DNA of 64,000 nucleotides, from positions 2,483,501 to 2,547,500 of the forward strand of contig NZ_CP067341.1 in the NCBI RefSeq assembly GCF_016638705.1. The letters are read 5' to 3'. This stretch comes from Lysinibacillus agricola (GTDB lineage: Bacteria > Bacillota > Bacilli > Bacillales_A > Planococcaceae). Within the stretch, counting starts at the first letter, position 1, and the number at the start of each line of letters is the position of its first letter. The notes under the pieces are model-generated. The model saw only the letters and a list, made by a program, of their open reading frames with translations, made no database searches and was not told where the DNA came from. Position numbers and translations under genes: made by a program. This document shows positions 32,837-40,968 of this stretch, piece by piece.

Positions 32837-33324
32837 ATCGCTTGGGCCTTTTTTCTAAGCAGTAGTAATGCAGCAGCTTCCGCAAGTGCCTTTTCCTTCT
32901 TTTGTAGCTCTTTTTCCAATTGCTTTGCACGCTTTTGTTCTTCCTTCAACGCGCCATTCAACTGTTTCGTTTGATCTGATGTTTGACCATTTGCTTGAAG
33001 GCATACATTGCGCCAAGCTTCAATTTGTTCGCGATACAACCCTTTCTTACGGCAATACTCCGACAACTCAAGCTCATTCATCGTGAACGTCTCCATCACG
33101 ATTAAAAACTTGTCTTGGCTATTCCATTTATCACTGGTTTGACCATTTCCAGGCGTTGCCACACCAGCTGCACGTGCTTCTTTACGCCACTTGTACAATG
33201 TCACTTCTGTAATGCCTTCTTCTTTCGCAATTTGTGCCACTGCTTCATTATTCGGTGGCATCATGCGTTTAACAATTGCTTCTTTTTGTTCTTGCGAATA
33301 TCGCACTCTATTTCTTCCTGTCAT
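32812..33324 (-). CDS. IS3-family transposase OrfA
   Basis: The 170-residue product has an HTH domain (RYSQEQKEAIVKRMM, GITEVTLYKWRKEA), a second helical part, and a leucine-zipper-like end (LKEEQKRAKQLEKELQKKEK then ALAEAAALLLL). It binds the element ends and pairs with OrfB. It overlaps orfB by 25 bases in the -1 frame. No gene disruption seen. Confidence 0.85.
   Translation of the reverse strand: MTGRNRVRYSQEQKEAIVKRMMPPNNEAVAQIAKEEGITEVTLYKWRKEARAAGVATPGNGQTSDKWNSQDKFLIVMETFTMNELELSEYCRKKGLYREQIEAWRNVCLQANGQTSDQTKQLNGALKEEQKRAKQLEKELQKKEKALAEAAALLLLRKKAQAIWGDNEDE
32848..32854 (-). other. Programmed -1 ribosomal frameshift site
   Basis: On the minus strand the orfA frame reads AGA AAA AAG, giving the classical slippery heptamer A-AAA-AAG. 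A slip by -1 enters the orfB frame, which is open from just upstream (TAG AAA AAA GGC). It is the standard way IS3 elements make OrfAB. Confidence 0.75.
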
Positions 33325-33530
33325 ATCGATCGACCTCCATGTTATTTACTTAACTATAACACTAAAGCATCCTACGACATCTATCCTAACAGAGGGGGGG
33401 AATAAAAGTACATATAAAAAACAGACAACTGTAATTAATACCTATTAAATTAGTACCTGCTAAATTGTTAGTACAGATTAAAATCCATTTTTTAGGTGTG
33501 TAACGAGCATCGATGAAACGAACCTCGATA

Positions 33531-33564
33531 CACAAAAAAGTCACCAAAATCACAAAAAAGTCAC
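33531..33564. promoter_or_regulatory. Direct repeat upstream of bacilliredoxin gene
   Basis: CACAAAAAAGTCAC occurs at 33531-33544 and again at 33551-33564, a 20-base period (two helical turns), about 40 bases ahead of the -35 region. A possible regulator-binding site. Confidence 0.4.
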
Positions 33565-33605
33565 ATTCCCCCGAAAAACGCATGAAATCGGGCAAAAGGC
33601 AAGTC

Positions 33606-33636
33606 TTTGTACATTCATGAAAAACCTTGCTATAAT
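33606..33636 (+). promoter_or_regulatory. Sigma-A-type promoter for the bacilliredoxin operon
   Basis: TATAAT at 33631-33636 with TTGTAC at 33607-33612, spacing 18. The start codon is 36 bases further on. Confidence 0.55.
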
Positions 33637-33671
33637 AAGCTTTGCGAATACATATGAAAGAGGGTAAAAGC

Positions 33672-34103
33672 ATGAACGCTTACGATGAATATATGAAGCA
33701 GGTAGTGAAGCCGATGCGTGAGGAGTTAGTGGAGGCTGGATTTACGGAGCTTACGACGGCTGATGCGGTGAATGAATTTATGGCAGAGACGAAGGGGACT
33801 TCGTTGGTGGTGATTAACTCGGTTTGTGGTTGTGCGGCTGGGTTGGCGCGTCCGGCTGCTCGTGAGGCAGTGGAGGCGGTTAAGCCTGATCATCTTGTGA
33901 CTGTTTTTGCGGGGCAGGATCCTGAAGCGACTGCTGCGATGCGTGGCTTTTTTGAGGATGTGCCACCAAGTTCACCGTCGATGGCGATTTTAAAGGATGG
34001 GGAATTGGCATACTTTATTCCACGTGAACAGATTGAAGGGTTCCCTGTGGAGCAAATTGTTACACATTTAACAGGTGTTTTAGAGCAAACATGCGAGAAA
34101 TAA
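33672..34103 (+). CDS. BrxA/BrxB family bacilliredoxin
   Basis: ATG 33672 (MNAYDEYMKQVV) with AAAGAGGG upstream is preferred to the earlier ATG codons. The 143-residue product has the thioredoxin-like fold with C52-G-C54 (INSVCGCAAGLARPA), the active site of bacilliredoxins. They remove bacillithiol from oxidised cysteines of cytosolic proteins. The last 13 bases overlap the next gene, so the two are cotranscribed. Which of the two paralogues (YphP or YqiW) it represents cannot be settled by eye. Confidence 0.9.
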   Translation: MNAYDEYMKQVVKPMREELVEAGFTELTTADAVNEFMAETKGTSLVVINSVCGCAAGLARPAAREAVEAVKPDHLVTVFAGQDPEATAAMRGFFEDVPPSSPSMAILKDGELAYFIPREQIEGFPVEQIVTHLTGVLEQTCEK

Positions 34104-34882
34104 AAACTATTGTTACGACAGCGGGCAGACCAGACGATTTATCGTTGGCGCTCGCTGCTTTTGCGTGTGAACAATTAGGTGCTTCGTTTGAGCCAAGAAA
34201 AAAGCGTTCTGTTCGGAAGATTTCACAGGAATTGCATGCACATGTGATCGTTGCTGGGAAAAATCGCTTTGAGTATTATGCTTTTGGTGCAAATGAGCCG
34301 TTTTTCTTTCATCCGAATTCAGCGGCGTTTCGCTTAAAGCGTATAGCTCGTGGGGAAGCGGAGCCGTTTTTAGAAGCGGCACAGCTTGTAACAGGGGATT
34401 CGGTGCTTGATTGTACGTTGGGACTTGCTGCGGATGCTATGTTGGCGGCTTATACAGTTGGCGAAGCAGGCCGAGTTGTTGGGCTGGAAGCGAATCCGAA
34501 TGTGGCATTTATTGTTGAGCAGGGTATGAAATCCTACGATACGACAGAGCTACCGTTAACTGCATGTATGCGCCATATTGAAGTGGTGCAGGCTGAAGCA
34601 ATTAGCTATTTAAAGGCTTTACCGGACAATTCGTTTGATGTCGTGTATATGGATCCGATGTTTGAAGAGGTTATTGAAGAAGCCAATAATTTTGAGGCAT
34701 TACGCTTAGCTGGGGAGCATGTGACATTAACAGATGAATGGGTAAGTGAGGCGAAACGAGTGGCGAGAAAGCGTGTCGTGTTAAAGGCTCATTTCCGCTC
34801 AGAATGGTTTGCCAAATATCAATTTCGGCAATATACAAGAACGACTGCGAAGTTTCATTATGGTGTTCTGAACGTTGACTGA
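34091..34882 (+). CDS. Class I SAM-dependent methyltransferase (RsmJ-like)
   Basis: The 263-residue protein has an N-terminal alpha/beta part (TTAGRPDDLSLALAAFACEQ), the HPNSAAFRLKRIARGEAEPF segment, and the SAM site VLDCTLGLAADAMLAA with GLEANPNV. The catalytic-type motif VYMDPMFEE follows near residue 190. This matches DUF548/RsmJ-like rRNA guanine methyltransferases and their Bacillus relatives. It overlaps the bacilliredoxin gene, so both are made together. Confidence 0.8.
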   Translation: MREIKTIVTTAGRPDDLSLALAAFACEQLGASFEPRKKRSVRKISQELHAHVIVAGKNRFEYYAFGANEPFFFHPNSAAFRLKRIARGEAEPFLEAAQLVTGDSVLDCTLGLAADAMLAAYTVGEAGRVVGLEANPNVAFIVEQGMKSYDTTELPLTACMRHIEVVQAEAISYLKALPDNSFDVVYMDPMFEEVIEEANNFEALRLAGEHVTLTDEWVSEAKRVARKRVVLKAHFRSEWFAKYQFRQYTRTTAKFHYGVLNVD

Positions 34883-35052
34883 AGTAAATATTGAAGAGGC
34901 TGGTTCATTGGACTGGTCTCTATTTTTTTATCTGAAATTCAAAATATGGTAATATGAAGCAGTATTAGATTGTTAATTAATTGGAATGTTTTCTAGGAAG
35001 AAAAGAATTGATTTAATACAAATAAAAAATTTCTATAAAAAGGAGAACTACA
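34883..35052. other. Spacer before the PARG-like gene
   Basis: No ORF. TTTTTTT at 34922 follows an imperfect hairpin, so weak termination is possible. AAAAGGAGAACTACA precedes the next ATG. Confidence 0.35.
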
Positions 35053-35877
35053 ATGAATCGAAAAGAAATAGCTCAGGAGACGTTGCGAATTCAAGAGCAA
35101 GGTTATTATGAATATCGTGGCGAGCGAATTGATTTTGCGGATGCACAGAAATTTTCAGAGGAAAATAGTGAGTTGATTGACCCGAAGCAGGGGGAAAATA
35201 TCGTTCAGGAATGTCTTAAGCTTCCAAAAATGCAACAACCGCCTTTATCTTCTATAGGTAATGAGGCAACGGTGAAAGCAATAATTGACTTTGCTGAAGC
35301 AGGAAAAGAGAAAATTGGAGTGTTAAACTTTGCGAGTGCAAAAAATCCTGGTGGTGGATTTTTAAAAGGTGCTATGGCTCAGGAGGAAAGTTTGGCAGCT
35401 TCCAGCGGGTTATATAAAACGCAGCTTTGTAATGAGGGCTATTATAAGGCAAATCGTGCGAATCGATCGATGATGTATACGAATTATGCAATTTATTCTC
35501 CAGATGTAGTCTTTTTCCGAGATGAGCGCTTTGCTCTGATGAAACAGCCAGTGACAGCCTCGGTGCTAACGTTACCTGCTGTGAACTACGGACAGGTTGT
35601 GGCGAAGGAGAAAAATAGTCAGGAAGCAGAACGTGTAATGAAGGATCGAATGCGATTAGCATTAGCGATCTTCGCACATAAAGGAGACAAGCATATAATT
35701 TTAGGAGCATATGGCTGTGGTGTCTTTCGAAATGAACCACAAAAAATTGCTACATGGTGGCGTGAGCTATTAGAGGATGAAGGCTATGGACAATTGTTTA
35801 CAGAGGTTAGATTCGCCGTATTAGATACTTCTAAAAATCACAGTTGCATTAGTGCTTTTACTAATATAATAGATTAA
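35053..35877 (+). CDS. TIGR02452/DUF2263 microbial PARG-like macrodomain protein
   Basis: The 274-residue product has VLNFASAKNPG followed by G100-G-G-FLKGAMA-Q110-E-E, the poly(ADP-ribose) glycohydrolase signature GGGx(6-8)QEE. Later comes IILGAYGCGVFRNEPQKIA, the second macrodomain loop. Such enzymes cleave ADP-ribose from modified proteins or nucleic acids. Upstream GGAGAACTAC provides the RBS. It is followed 31 bases later by an unrecognised 189-residue gene in the same direction, perhaps one operon. Confidence 0.85.
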   Translation: MNRKEIAQETLRIQEQGYYEYRGERIDFADAQKFSEENSELIDPKQGENIVQECLKLPKMQQPPLSSIGNEATVKAIIDFAEAGKEKIGVLNFASAKNPGGGFLKGAMAQEESLAASSGLYKTQLCNEGYYKANRANRSMMYTNYAIYSPDVVFFRDERFALMKQPVTASVLTLPAVNYGQVVAKEKNSQEAERVMKDRMRLALAIFAHKGDKHIILGAYGCGVFRNEPQKIATWWRELLEDEGYGQLFTEVRFAVLDTSKNHSCISAFTNIID

Positions 35878-35908
35878 TTAAATTAGCAAAAGAAGGATGC
35901 GGCTAGAT

Positions 35909-36475
35909 ATGTCATTATCGAAAAAAGAAATTAGAACATCATTTGAACTTGATTTACTAAATAAGGCACAGTCAATGGAACTTACGAAACCTCCTGGTCC
36001 ATGGGAACACGAAACAATTATCCCTGCATCCGGCGTATTTGCGTGTGGATGGGATCAAGATGAAAAAGTTGTTCTGATTAGCGGCTCAGGTTACAGCATT
36101 ACAGAGCCAATTACAGGTACTCGAATACATAGAGATGATGATGTTAATACGACCTATGACAGTATAAGTGAAGATAATTTATTTTTCACTATACCTTTTA
36201 CTAAGGAAAAAATAATGATATTTGGCTTTGAAGCTGGCGACGGTATTCATGGAACAAATGATGGATGGCATGTTGAAGTCATTTATCCTTGGTGGCCACG
36301 AGCAACTGTCGTAATCGATAATGTTTTTAAAGCAAATCACCAATATTTAAAAGATGCAACTGCAATTGACTTAGATCGTTTAGATGGCTCGATCAAATGT
36401 GGATTTTCTCCACCAGGTAATCATTTAATGATTATGGGTTCAGGAGGAGCTTTAATCTGTTCTAGAACTGTCTGA
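35909..36475 (+). CDS. Hypothetical 188-aa protein next to PARG-like gene
   Basis: ATG 35909 (MSLSKKEIRT) is taken because AGAAGGA lies 11 bases upstream, while the earlier ATG at 35897 overlaps that RBS. The product is soluble and beta-rich (VVLISGSGYSITEPITGTRI, IMIFGFEAGDGIHGTNDGWH) and ends with a Gly-rich MIMGSGGALICSRTV. No family recognised. Its place after a macrodomain gene suggests a functional link, but this is context only. Confidence 0.55.
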   Translation: MSLSKKEIRTSFELDLLNKAQSMELTKPPGPWEHETIIPASGVFACGWDQDEKVVLISGSGYSITEPITGTRIHRDDDVNTTYDSISEDNLFFTIPFTKEKIMIFGFEAGDGIHGTNDGWHVEVIYPWWPRATVVIDNVFKANHQYLKDATAIDLDRLDGSIKCGFSPPGNHLMIMGSGGALICSRTV

Positions 36476-36550
36476 TGGATCTCTAATAAACAGTATGACA
36501 TAGTGAATTTTCGAACTACTACTAAGAAAATAGCGGATATATAATAATGA

Positions 36551-36751
36551 ACGCTTGATAGTTATTTTGCAACGGTATATCAGCGTGAGGATGAGACCAA
36601 TGAAGAATTCTCAAAAAAGCTAGAGCGGCTTTTCCTGTCTGAAAATCAAAACTGTGCGTGTGAAGTTGAATTTAAAGAGCTTTACAATCAATGTGTATAT
36701 GATTTTGGGTTCACCTTGGATGAGGATTTTTATGAGTCAGTTTTTTTATGA
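36551..36751 (+). pseudogene. Acidic gene fragment
   Basis: A frame without a start codon reads SYFATVYQREDETNEEFSKK, LERLFLSENQNCACEVEFKE and LYNQCVYDFGFTLDEDFYES. It is acidic and helical, and looks like the 3' part of a lost gene, possibly an immunity-like protein. Confidence 0.35.
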
Positions 36752-36859
36752 GTCACCTTTAACTAAACTTAATTTATTACTACATGACGATTTCTCTGGG
36801 AATCACAATTCTAATCCACACTGCAAGATATATGTTTATAATTAAGGCGAGGTGAAATT

Positions 36860-37105
36860 ATGGAATATAAATTTGCATCAACTGAAGAACTTCTTGGATT
36901 TTTGAATGAAGAATTATTGTCTGGAGCTGAAGCAGCATCGATATTAGAAATATCAACGGCCCGACTAGGACAATTAGTGAAAGATGGAAAATTAAAAGTT
37001 GCTAAAGAGCAACCTAAAATGTTCTTAAAAAGCATGTTACTTGAGAAAAAAGATGAACTCGAATTACTTCGGAAGAAATATAGACCATATGAGGATTTGA
37101 AGTAG
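36860..37105 (+). CDS. Small helix-turn-helix DNA-binding protein
   Basis: GGCGAGGTGAAATT precedes the ATG. Residues 20-55, LSGAEAASILEISTARLGQL then VKDGKLKVAKEQ, form an excisionase/MerR-like HTH with a winged tail. The rest is a charged helix. It heads a run of five very small genes and is probably their regulator or an antitoxin-like component. Confidence 0.6.
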   Translation: MEYKFASTEELLGFLNEELLSGAEAASILEISTARLGQLVKDGKLKVAKEQPKMFLKSMLLEKKDELELLRKKYRPYEDLK

Positions 37106-37146
37106 GAAATTACGAACAAAATTCTTATAAATATAGAGGAAGTGGG

Positions 37147-37327
37147 TTGAAATAAGAAAAAAACTCATGAGGAAAACCTGGAGGAAGTAAAGGCTGTCCT
37201 GGCATTTGAAGGCTTAGCGCTGTTACCAGAATTGGAGGAGCTCATATTGAAAGAAGCCAAAGAGGAGATTACAGCTTTCCAAAGTGAAGAAATGGCAATG
37301 GAAATATTGGGTTATAGGAATAGTTGA
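37147..37327 (+). pseudogene. Small acidic protein, start region frameshifted
   Basis: GAGGAAGTGGG precedes TTG 37147, but that frame meets TAA at once. Removing one T gives KKKKTHEENLEEVKAVLAFE, then GLALLPELEELILKEAKEEI and a C-terminal EILGYRNS. The layout resembles VbhA-type antitoxin helices. It could also start at an ATA codon at 37151, but that is less likely. Confidence 0.4.
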
Positions 37328-37363
37328 GTACTTGGTGGTTTCATTTAAAAAGGGGTGTTGAAT

Positions 37364-37639
37364 ATGGAAAAACCTTTAAATTATGAACAAGCTTTCAAAA
37401 TTGAAATATTAAATGAATTCGCTAATGGTGTCTATAATCGTTTGTTAAACTTTGTTTTGAATAATGGTATGGATCGACAAGATAAAAATAAGTTTTATAA
37501 TGTTTTATTAGACCAGTTTGTTGAAATGCTCGATCTCGATCTTTTTGAAATGTCGTTTGAAGAATTAGAAGTATTAGATGGCTATTGGACCAATATGAAT
37601 AGCTATATTAAAGAAATAACAAAGAAAAAATTAGCTTGA
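37364..37639 (+). CDS. Hypothetical 91-aa acidic protein
   Basis: ATG 37364 (MEKPLNYEQAFK) with AAGGGGTG upstream. The product is acidic and helical (ILNEFANGVYNRLLNFVLNN and so on). Its stop overlaps the TTG of the next small gene (TTGA). Part of the small-gene run; family unknown. Confidence 0.5.
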   Translation: MEKPLNYEQAFKIEILNEFANGVYNRLLNFVLNNGMDRQDKNKFYNVLLDQFVEMLDLDLFEMSFEELEVLDGYWTNMNSYIKEITKKKLA

Positions 37640-37755
37640 AAAAATTAGACTTAGCTTATTTTTCTGAAGATCCGTTTCAAGTGCGTTTACAACAACATAT
37701 ACAACGATTAAGCAGAAATAAAACGGTACAAAAAAATCCCGTTGTTTATAGATGA
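37636..37755 (+). CDS. Small coupled basic protein
   Basis: A TTG start overlaps the previous stop as TTGA. The 39-residue product KKLDLAYFSEDPFQVRLQQH then IQRLSRNKTVQKNPVVYR is basic. Likely translated by coupling; function unknown. Confidence 0.45.
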   Translation: MKKLDLAYFSEDPFQVRLQQHIQRLSRNKTVQKNPVVYR

Positions 37756-37791
37756 ATTTCAAAAAACATAATAAAAGTGAAGTGGATGAAT

Positions 37792-38004
37792 ATGAGTAAA
37801 TACAGCATTGCTAATACAACCAGAGAAGAAAGAGCAGAAAGATTAGCGCAAGCGGAAGCAATTAACAGCTTAGGAGCTAAACCAGTAGCGCCTGAAGATC
37901 AGGAATTATTTCAGAGACATATTGACGGTGAATTGGAAATTGAGGAAGTAATACAGATGTTGATTGATAAATACAAAAAATCTCCTAAAGCTCTGAATGA
38001 TTAA
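37792..38004 (+). CDS. Putative VbhA-type antitoxin
   Basis: The start at ATG 37792 (MSKYSIANTT) is tentative; ATG 37786 or GTG 37777 are possible. The 70-residue product has ERAERLAQAEAINSLGAKPV, then APEDQELFQRHIDGELEIEE and VIQMLIDKY. This fits the antitoxin VbhA pattern (PEAxxLFxRYxxGEIxxEE), which folds as a three-helix bundle that blocks Fic AMP-transferases. No Fic gene follows; the next gene is a resistance-gene fragment. The 3' end overlaps a terminator. Family call is moderate. Confidence 0.55.
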   Translation: MSKYSIANTTREERAERLAQAEAINSLGAKPVAPEDQELFQRHIDGELEIEEVIQMLIDKYKKSPKALND

Positions 38005-38019
38005 TTTCGGAGCTTTTTT
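37987..38019 (+). terminator. Terminator overlapping the antitoxin-like gene
   Basis: AAAGCTC (37987-37993) pairs with GAGCTTT, followed by TTTTT; the stop codon is inside the loop. Confidence 0.65.
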
Positions 38020-38072
38020 GAAATTAATTTGCAACAGCAAACTACGATAAGAAAAGAGATTAATCTCGTTAA

Positions 38073-38372
38073 ATGCAAGGCCCTCAAACATTTTTACCGA
38101 TTTTGGCGATGGAAATTGCTACAGCGGGTGCGATGATTTTAGGATTACACAATAAACAATTTTTCACAACCTCTGCACAAGTATTACCAGAAGCGTTGTC
38201 GTTTACAGATAAGCCTGAGGGGTTTGACGTTCTATGTGAGTTGGTGATGTCTGGTAATCTCTCTGACCCACAACGAATTATTGCGATCTGCGAGAACTAT
38301 TGGCATTCTTTACTAAAATGGTCTGCTCAACATGGATACCATATTGAATGTTCAACTGATATACCTTGGTAA
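38073..38372 (+). pseudogene. ANT(4')-type aminoglycoside nucleotidyltransferase, C-terminal fragment
   Basis: The 99-codon frame reads LPILAMEIATAGAMILGLHN, FFTTSAQVLPEALSFTDKPE, CELVMSGNLSDPQRIIAICE and ENYWHSLLKWSAQHGYHIEC, ending STDIPW. This matches the C-terminal (KNTase_C) domain of kanamycin nucleotidyltransferase, where the catalytic nucleotidyltransferase half should come first. That half, with the GSxxxGx(n)DxD motif, is absent, so the fragment cannot confer resistance. It directly follows unrelated sequence, so the break is a deletion or recombination joint. Confidence 0.75.
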
Positions 38373-38386
38373 ATTAAAATGAAATC

Positions 38387-38415
38387 TTTACTTTTTTAAT
38401 ATACCATGCTATAAT
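38387..38415 (+). promoter_or_regulatory. Strong sigma-A-type promoter for a non-coding transcript
   Basis: TTTACT at 38387-38392 and a perfect TATAAT at 38410-38415, spacing 17. It faces a region of more than 500 bases without an ORF. Confidence 0.65.
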
Positions 38416-38421
38416 ATGTAT

Positions 38422-38928
38422 CGTGCTATTTTAGGTGGCATATTTCTGTAATCTGGCATTCTGCTTTATGTTTTTTAGGATACTTATTCACACTGGCGCA
38501 TGCTTTGGGGCTGCAAGGACGCAAAAGAAGGTTGGGTTTGCGTTGCTTAAGTTAGAAGGCACACAGTGGAATTTTACCGCGGTGATGAAACATATATTGT
38601 TTTGAGATAATATTCCCCAGATGATTGGGTTGAGACTTTACAATTTACGAAACATGTTACCTATTAAATACTAAAGGGGTAGCTTCGCAAAAGCGAGGCT
38701 GCCCCTTGTCTAATTTTCCGGGAAATGAAGATGAAAGGACAGTCACTGAAATGTTTCAGGAAGCATTACATTGTGCTCGTAGGAGGATCAGTGACGGATA
38801 GAACCTTCGAACTGACATATAGCTGAGCCGGAAAATTTGGCGAGGCTTCAGGTTGAGCTTCATCTATTTGATGTAGAATCTATATAAGAGCCTTCAGACA
38901 GTAGACAGACTTTGGCTACTGTTTTTTC
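38422..38928 (+). ncRNA. Large structured non-coding RNA candidate
   Basis: About 505 bases run from just after a promoter to the hairpin CAGTAG/CTACTG (38899-38921) with TTTTTT. No frame codes for anything. Strong stems: ACGCAAA 38519-38525 with TTTGCGT 38537-38543; AAGGGG.AGC 38674-38683 with GGCT.CCCCTT 38697-38707; GTCACTGA-type 38742-38749 with TCAGTGAC 38788-38795; and a long-range 10-bp AATTTTCCGG 38712-38721 with CCGGAAAATT 38828-38837 that encloses the previous one. It is GC-richer than its surroundings. It does not match tmRNA, RNase P, 6S or SRP RNA by eye. OLE-like or other large RNAs are comparators only. Confidence 0.5.
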
Positions 38929-39288
38929 TTGTTTAAAGAAACTATAGAATTTCAAGTTGTGTATAACCAAGGGCATAATTTTCGTCTAGGCTAAAGCGCT
39001 ACATCCTCAAGGCTGCTTCGTTCTCTCGGGCCGGATGCGTATTTGTTCTGAAATGAATCTCCAGCTGTTTGTATCCGTGATAGTTCTTTTGGATTATTTT
39101 TTCAGATAAATGTTCCAATATAATTGAACCTGTGTAACAATTATTAATATTTTTAGTTAAGGAGTCCTCAATTTACTTGTGGTATAATGCAATGCAATGT
39201 CTCAACGAAATTGCTTTTGTTATTATTGTGAAATTCGTTGGCAACACGTTAAGTTACATTACAAAAATTCATAAAGGCGGAGATTGTA
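38929..39288. other. Leader of the PucR-type gene
   Basis: No supported ORF. AAGGCGGAGATTGT before ATG 39289 gives the RBS. An earlier in-frame ATG at 39186 has no RBS. Confidence 0.4.
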
Positions 39289-40815
39289 TGCTAATACGTG
39301 ATGTTATGGATATTATGGAACCACTGCAAGGCTATTTTTTATGTGGTCATGAAGGAAATGAACGTGAAGTGACATGTGTTGAAGTAATGGAAGTTCCAAA
39401 TTTAGAAGATTGGGTAGAAAAAGGTACGTTAGTTTTGACTACTTTTTATTCAGTTAAAGCTAGTCCGATCTCTCAATTACAACTGATTAAAATTCTAATT
39501 GAAAAAAACGCTGCGGGTTTAATTGTTAAACTAGGTCGATTCATTTCTGAACTGCCGAAAGAAGCGATTGAATTAGCTCAAAAATTTCAATTCCCTATTA
39601 TTATATTACCATCAAACATACCATATATTCAGGTTCTATCTCCGATTTATAAAAAGCTGAATGTGACGAATGGTAAACTAATGGAACCTTTTTCAACGAA
39701 CTTACCTGAAACTGTAGAGCAGTTATTAAATGAGCTTTATGAGAACTATGGTATTGTTTCCTATGTAGAAAATCCAGAAGGAAAGTTACTAGCAATCGGT
39801 CATTACGCCATCAATGATACGTGGCGCAACAACAATTTACTGTTTTCTCGTCATTTACAACAAGATACATTTTATGATGAGTTTCTTTATCAAGAAGAGG
39901 TGTTTATTGCTGATAAAGAAAATTTAAATCGGTTTGTTGCACCGTTATTTTATAAAGGTCATTTTATACGGGGTGTTTCATTTTACGTATCGCTCAAAAA
40001 AACAACGGGATATCTTAACGTTTGATTTGATGAGTGAATATATTAAGAAGTTTCAATTGACATTGTTAAATGAACTGTTAGCTTTGCAAAATGATCTTCT
40101 TTACAATAGGGTGGAACTAAAAGAATTGTATGAACATCAGTATGAGCTAAACCATATTATTTTACTACATATTGAAGGACCAGAAGAAATTTATACGATG
40201 AAGCATAATTTTTTTATTGATTATTCATTATTCGTCTTCAAACATTTAAGATTAGTTCTGCAAAGCTTACCTGCTAGTAAGAATATTTATTTTTTACAAC
40301 ACCCTGAACAAACGTGTATATTGTTATCATTCCAAAATGCAACGACAGATTCAGTTATTCAAAAGCAATTAGAAGCTGCTTTAATGGATTCCTATATTCG
40401 CCATTACGTCATGGCAATTGGCACACCTTTTAAAACTATGACAGAGCTAGAAAGTCAGTTAGATCATGTGATAAAAATTATGCCAATCGGTCGTAAGCTT
40501 TATCCGAATGAAAGGGTATTCTCTTACAATAGACTAGGCATTTATAAATTTTTAATTTCCTTAAGTAATCATGAACAAGTATTGCAATATGTCGATAAGA
40601 TTTTAGGACCATTAGATAAGGTATTGCTTCATACGCTAGAGGTATATCTTTCTCAAAATGGTAATGCATCAAAAACGGCTAAACTTTTATATGTGAATCG
40701 GCGCACAGTCACACTTCGATTGAAAAAAATACAAGAATTATGTCAGGTGGATTTACAGGATTCGGAATCCATTTTTATTTTAAATTTTTGTCTGAAAATT
40801 AAGGACATACATTAA
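39289..40815 (+). pseudogene. PucR-family regulator, frameshifted at an A7 run
   Basis: The first frame from ATG 39289 has the PucR N-terminal domain (MLIRDVMDIMEPLQGYFLCG and VEVMEVPNLEDWVEKGTLVL) and part of the middle domain. It ends at TGA 40023. The second frame takes over as RDILTFDLMSEYIKKFQLTL and ends with the PucR HTH (LHTLEVYLSQNGNASKTAKL, then LYVNRRTVTLRLKKIQE). Seven A at 39996-40002 would need to be six. The full protein is about 508 residues and would activate the downstream DUF1177 and aroM genes. True mutation or homopolymer error. Confidence 0.8.
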
Positions 40816-40968
40816 GTGATCAAAGTGGGTAAAAAAATAGTGAAAGATGATCAAAAAACGCCCTACCTTGCTTATATAATTCAGAATATTGTTGCTTTAT
40901 AGTGGTGGAAAGAGATGAGTATTCTCTTTCTTTTTTTAATGAAAAGAAAAGATTGTGGAGGGGTAGAT

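Larger units (their letters stand above)
31692..33390 (-). mobile_element. IS3-family insertion sequence
   Basis: Two overlapping genes (orfA 32812-33324 and orfB 31757-32836, minus strand) with a -1 frameshift signal between them. The ends are not certain: the left side near 33390 reads TGTTAGGATAGATGTCG inward, and a poorly matching TGTTCAGTCAAGG at 31661 reads inward from the other side. No matching target duplication was found by eye. Both genes look intact. Confidence 0.65.

Noticed and set aside
34893..34930. Terminator after the methyltransferase gene
   Set aside because: The apparent arms (GGCTGGTTC and GACTGGTC) do not pair well; only the T-run is convincing.
38500..38640. A c-di-GMP-I or T-box riboswitch in the non-coding unit
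   Set aside because: Isolated matches (GACGCAAA, TTACCGCGG) are not accompanied by the rest of either consensus, and no matching downstream gene follows closely.
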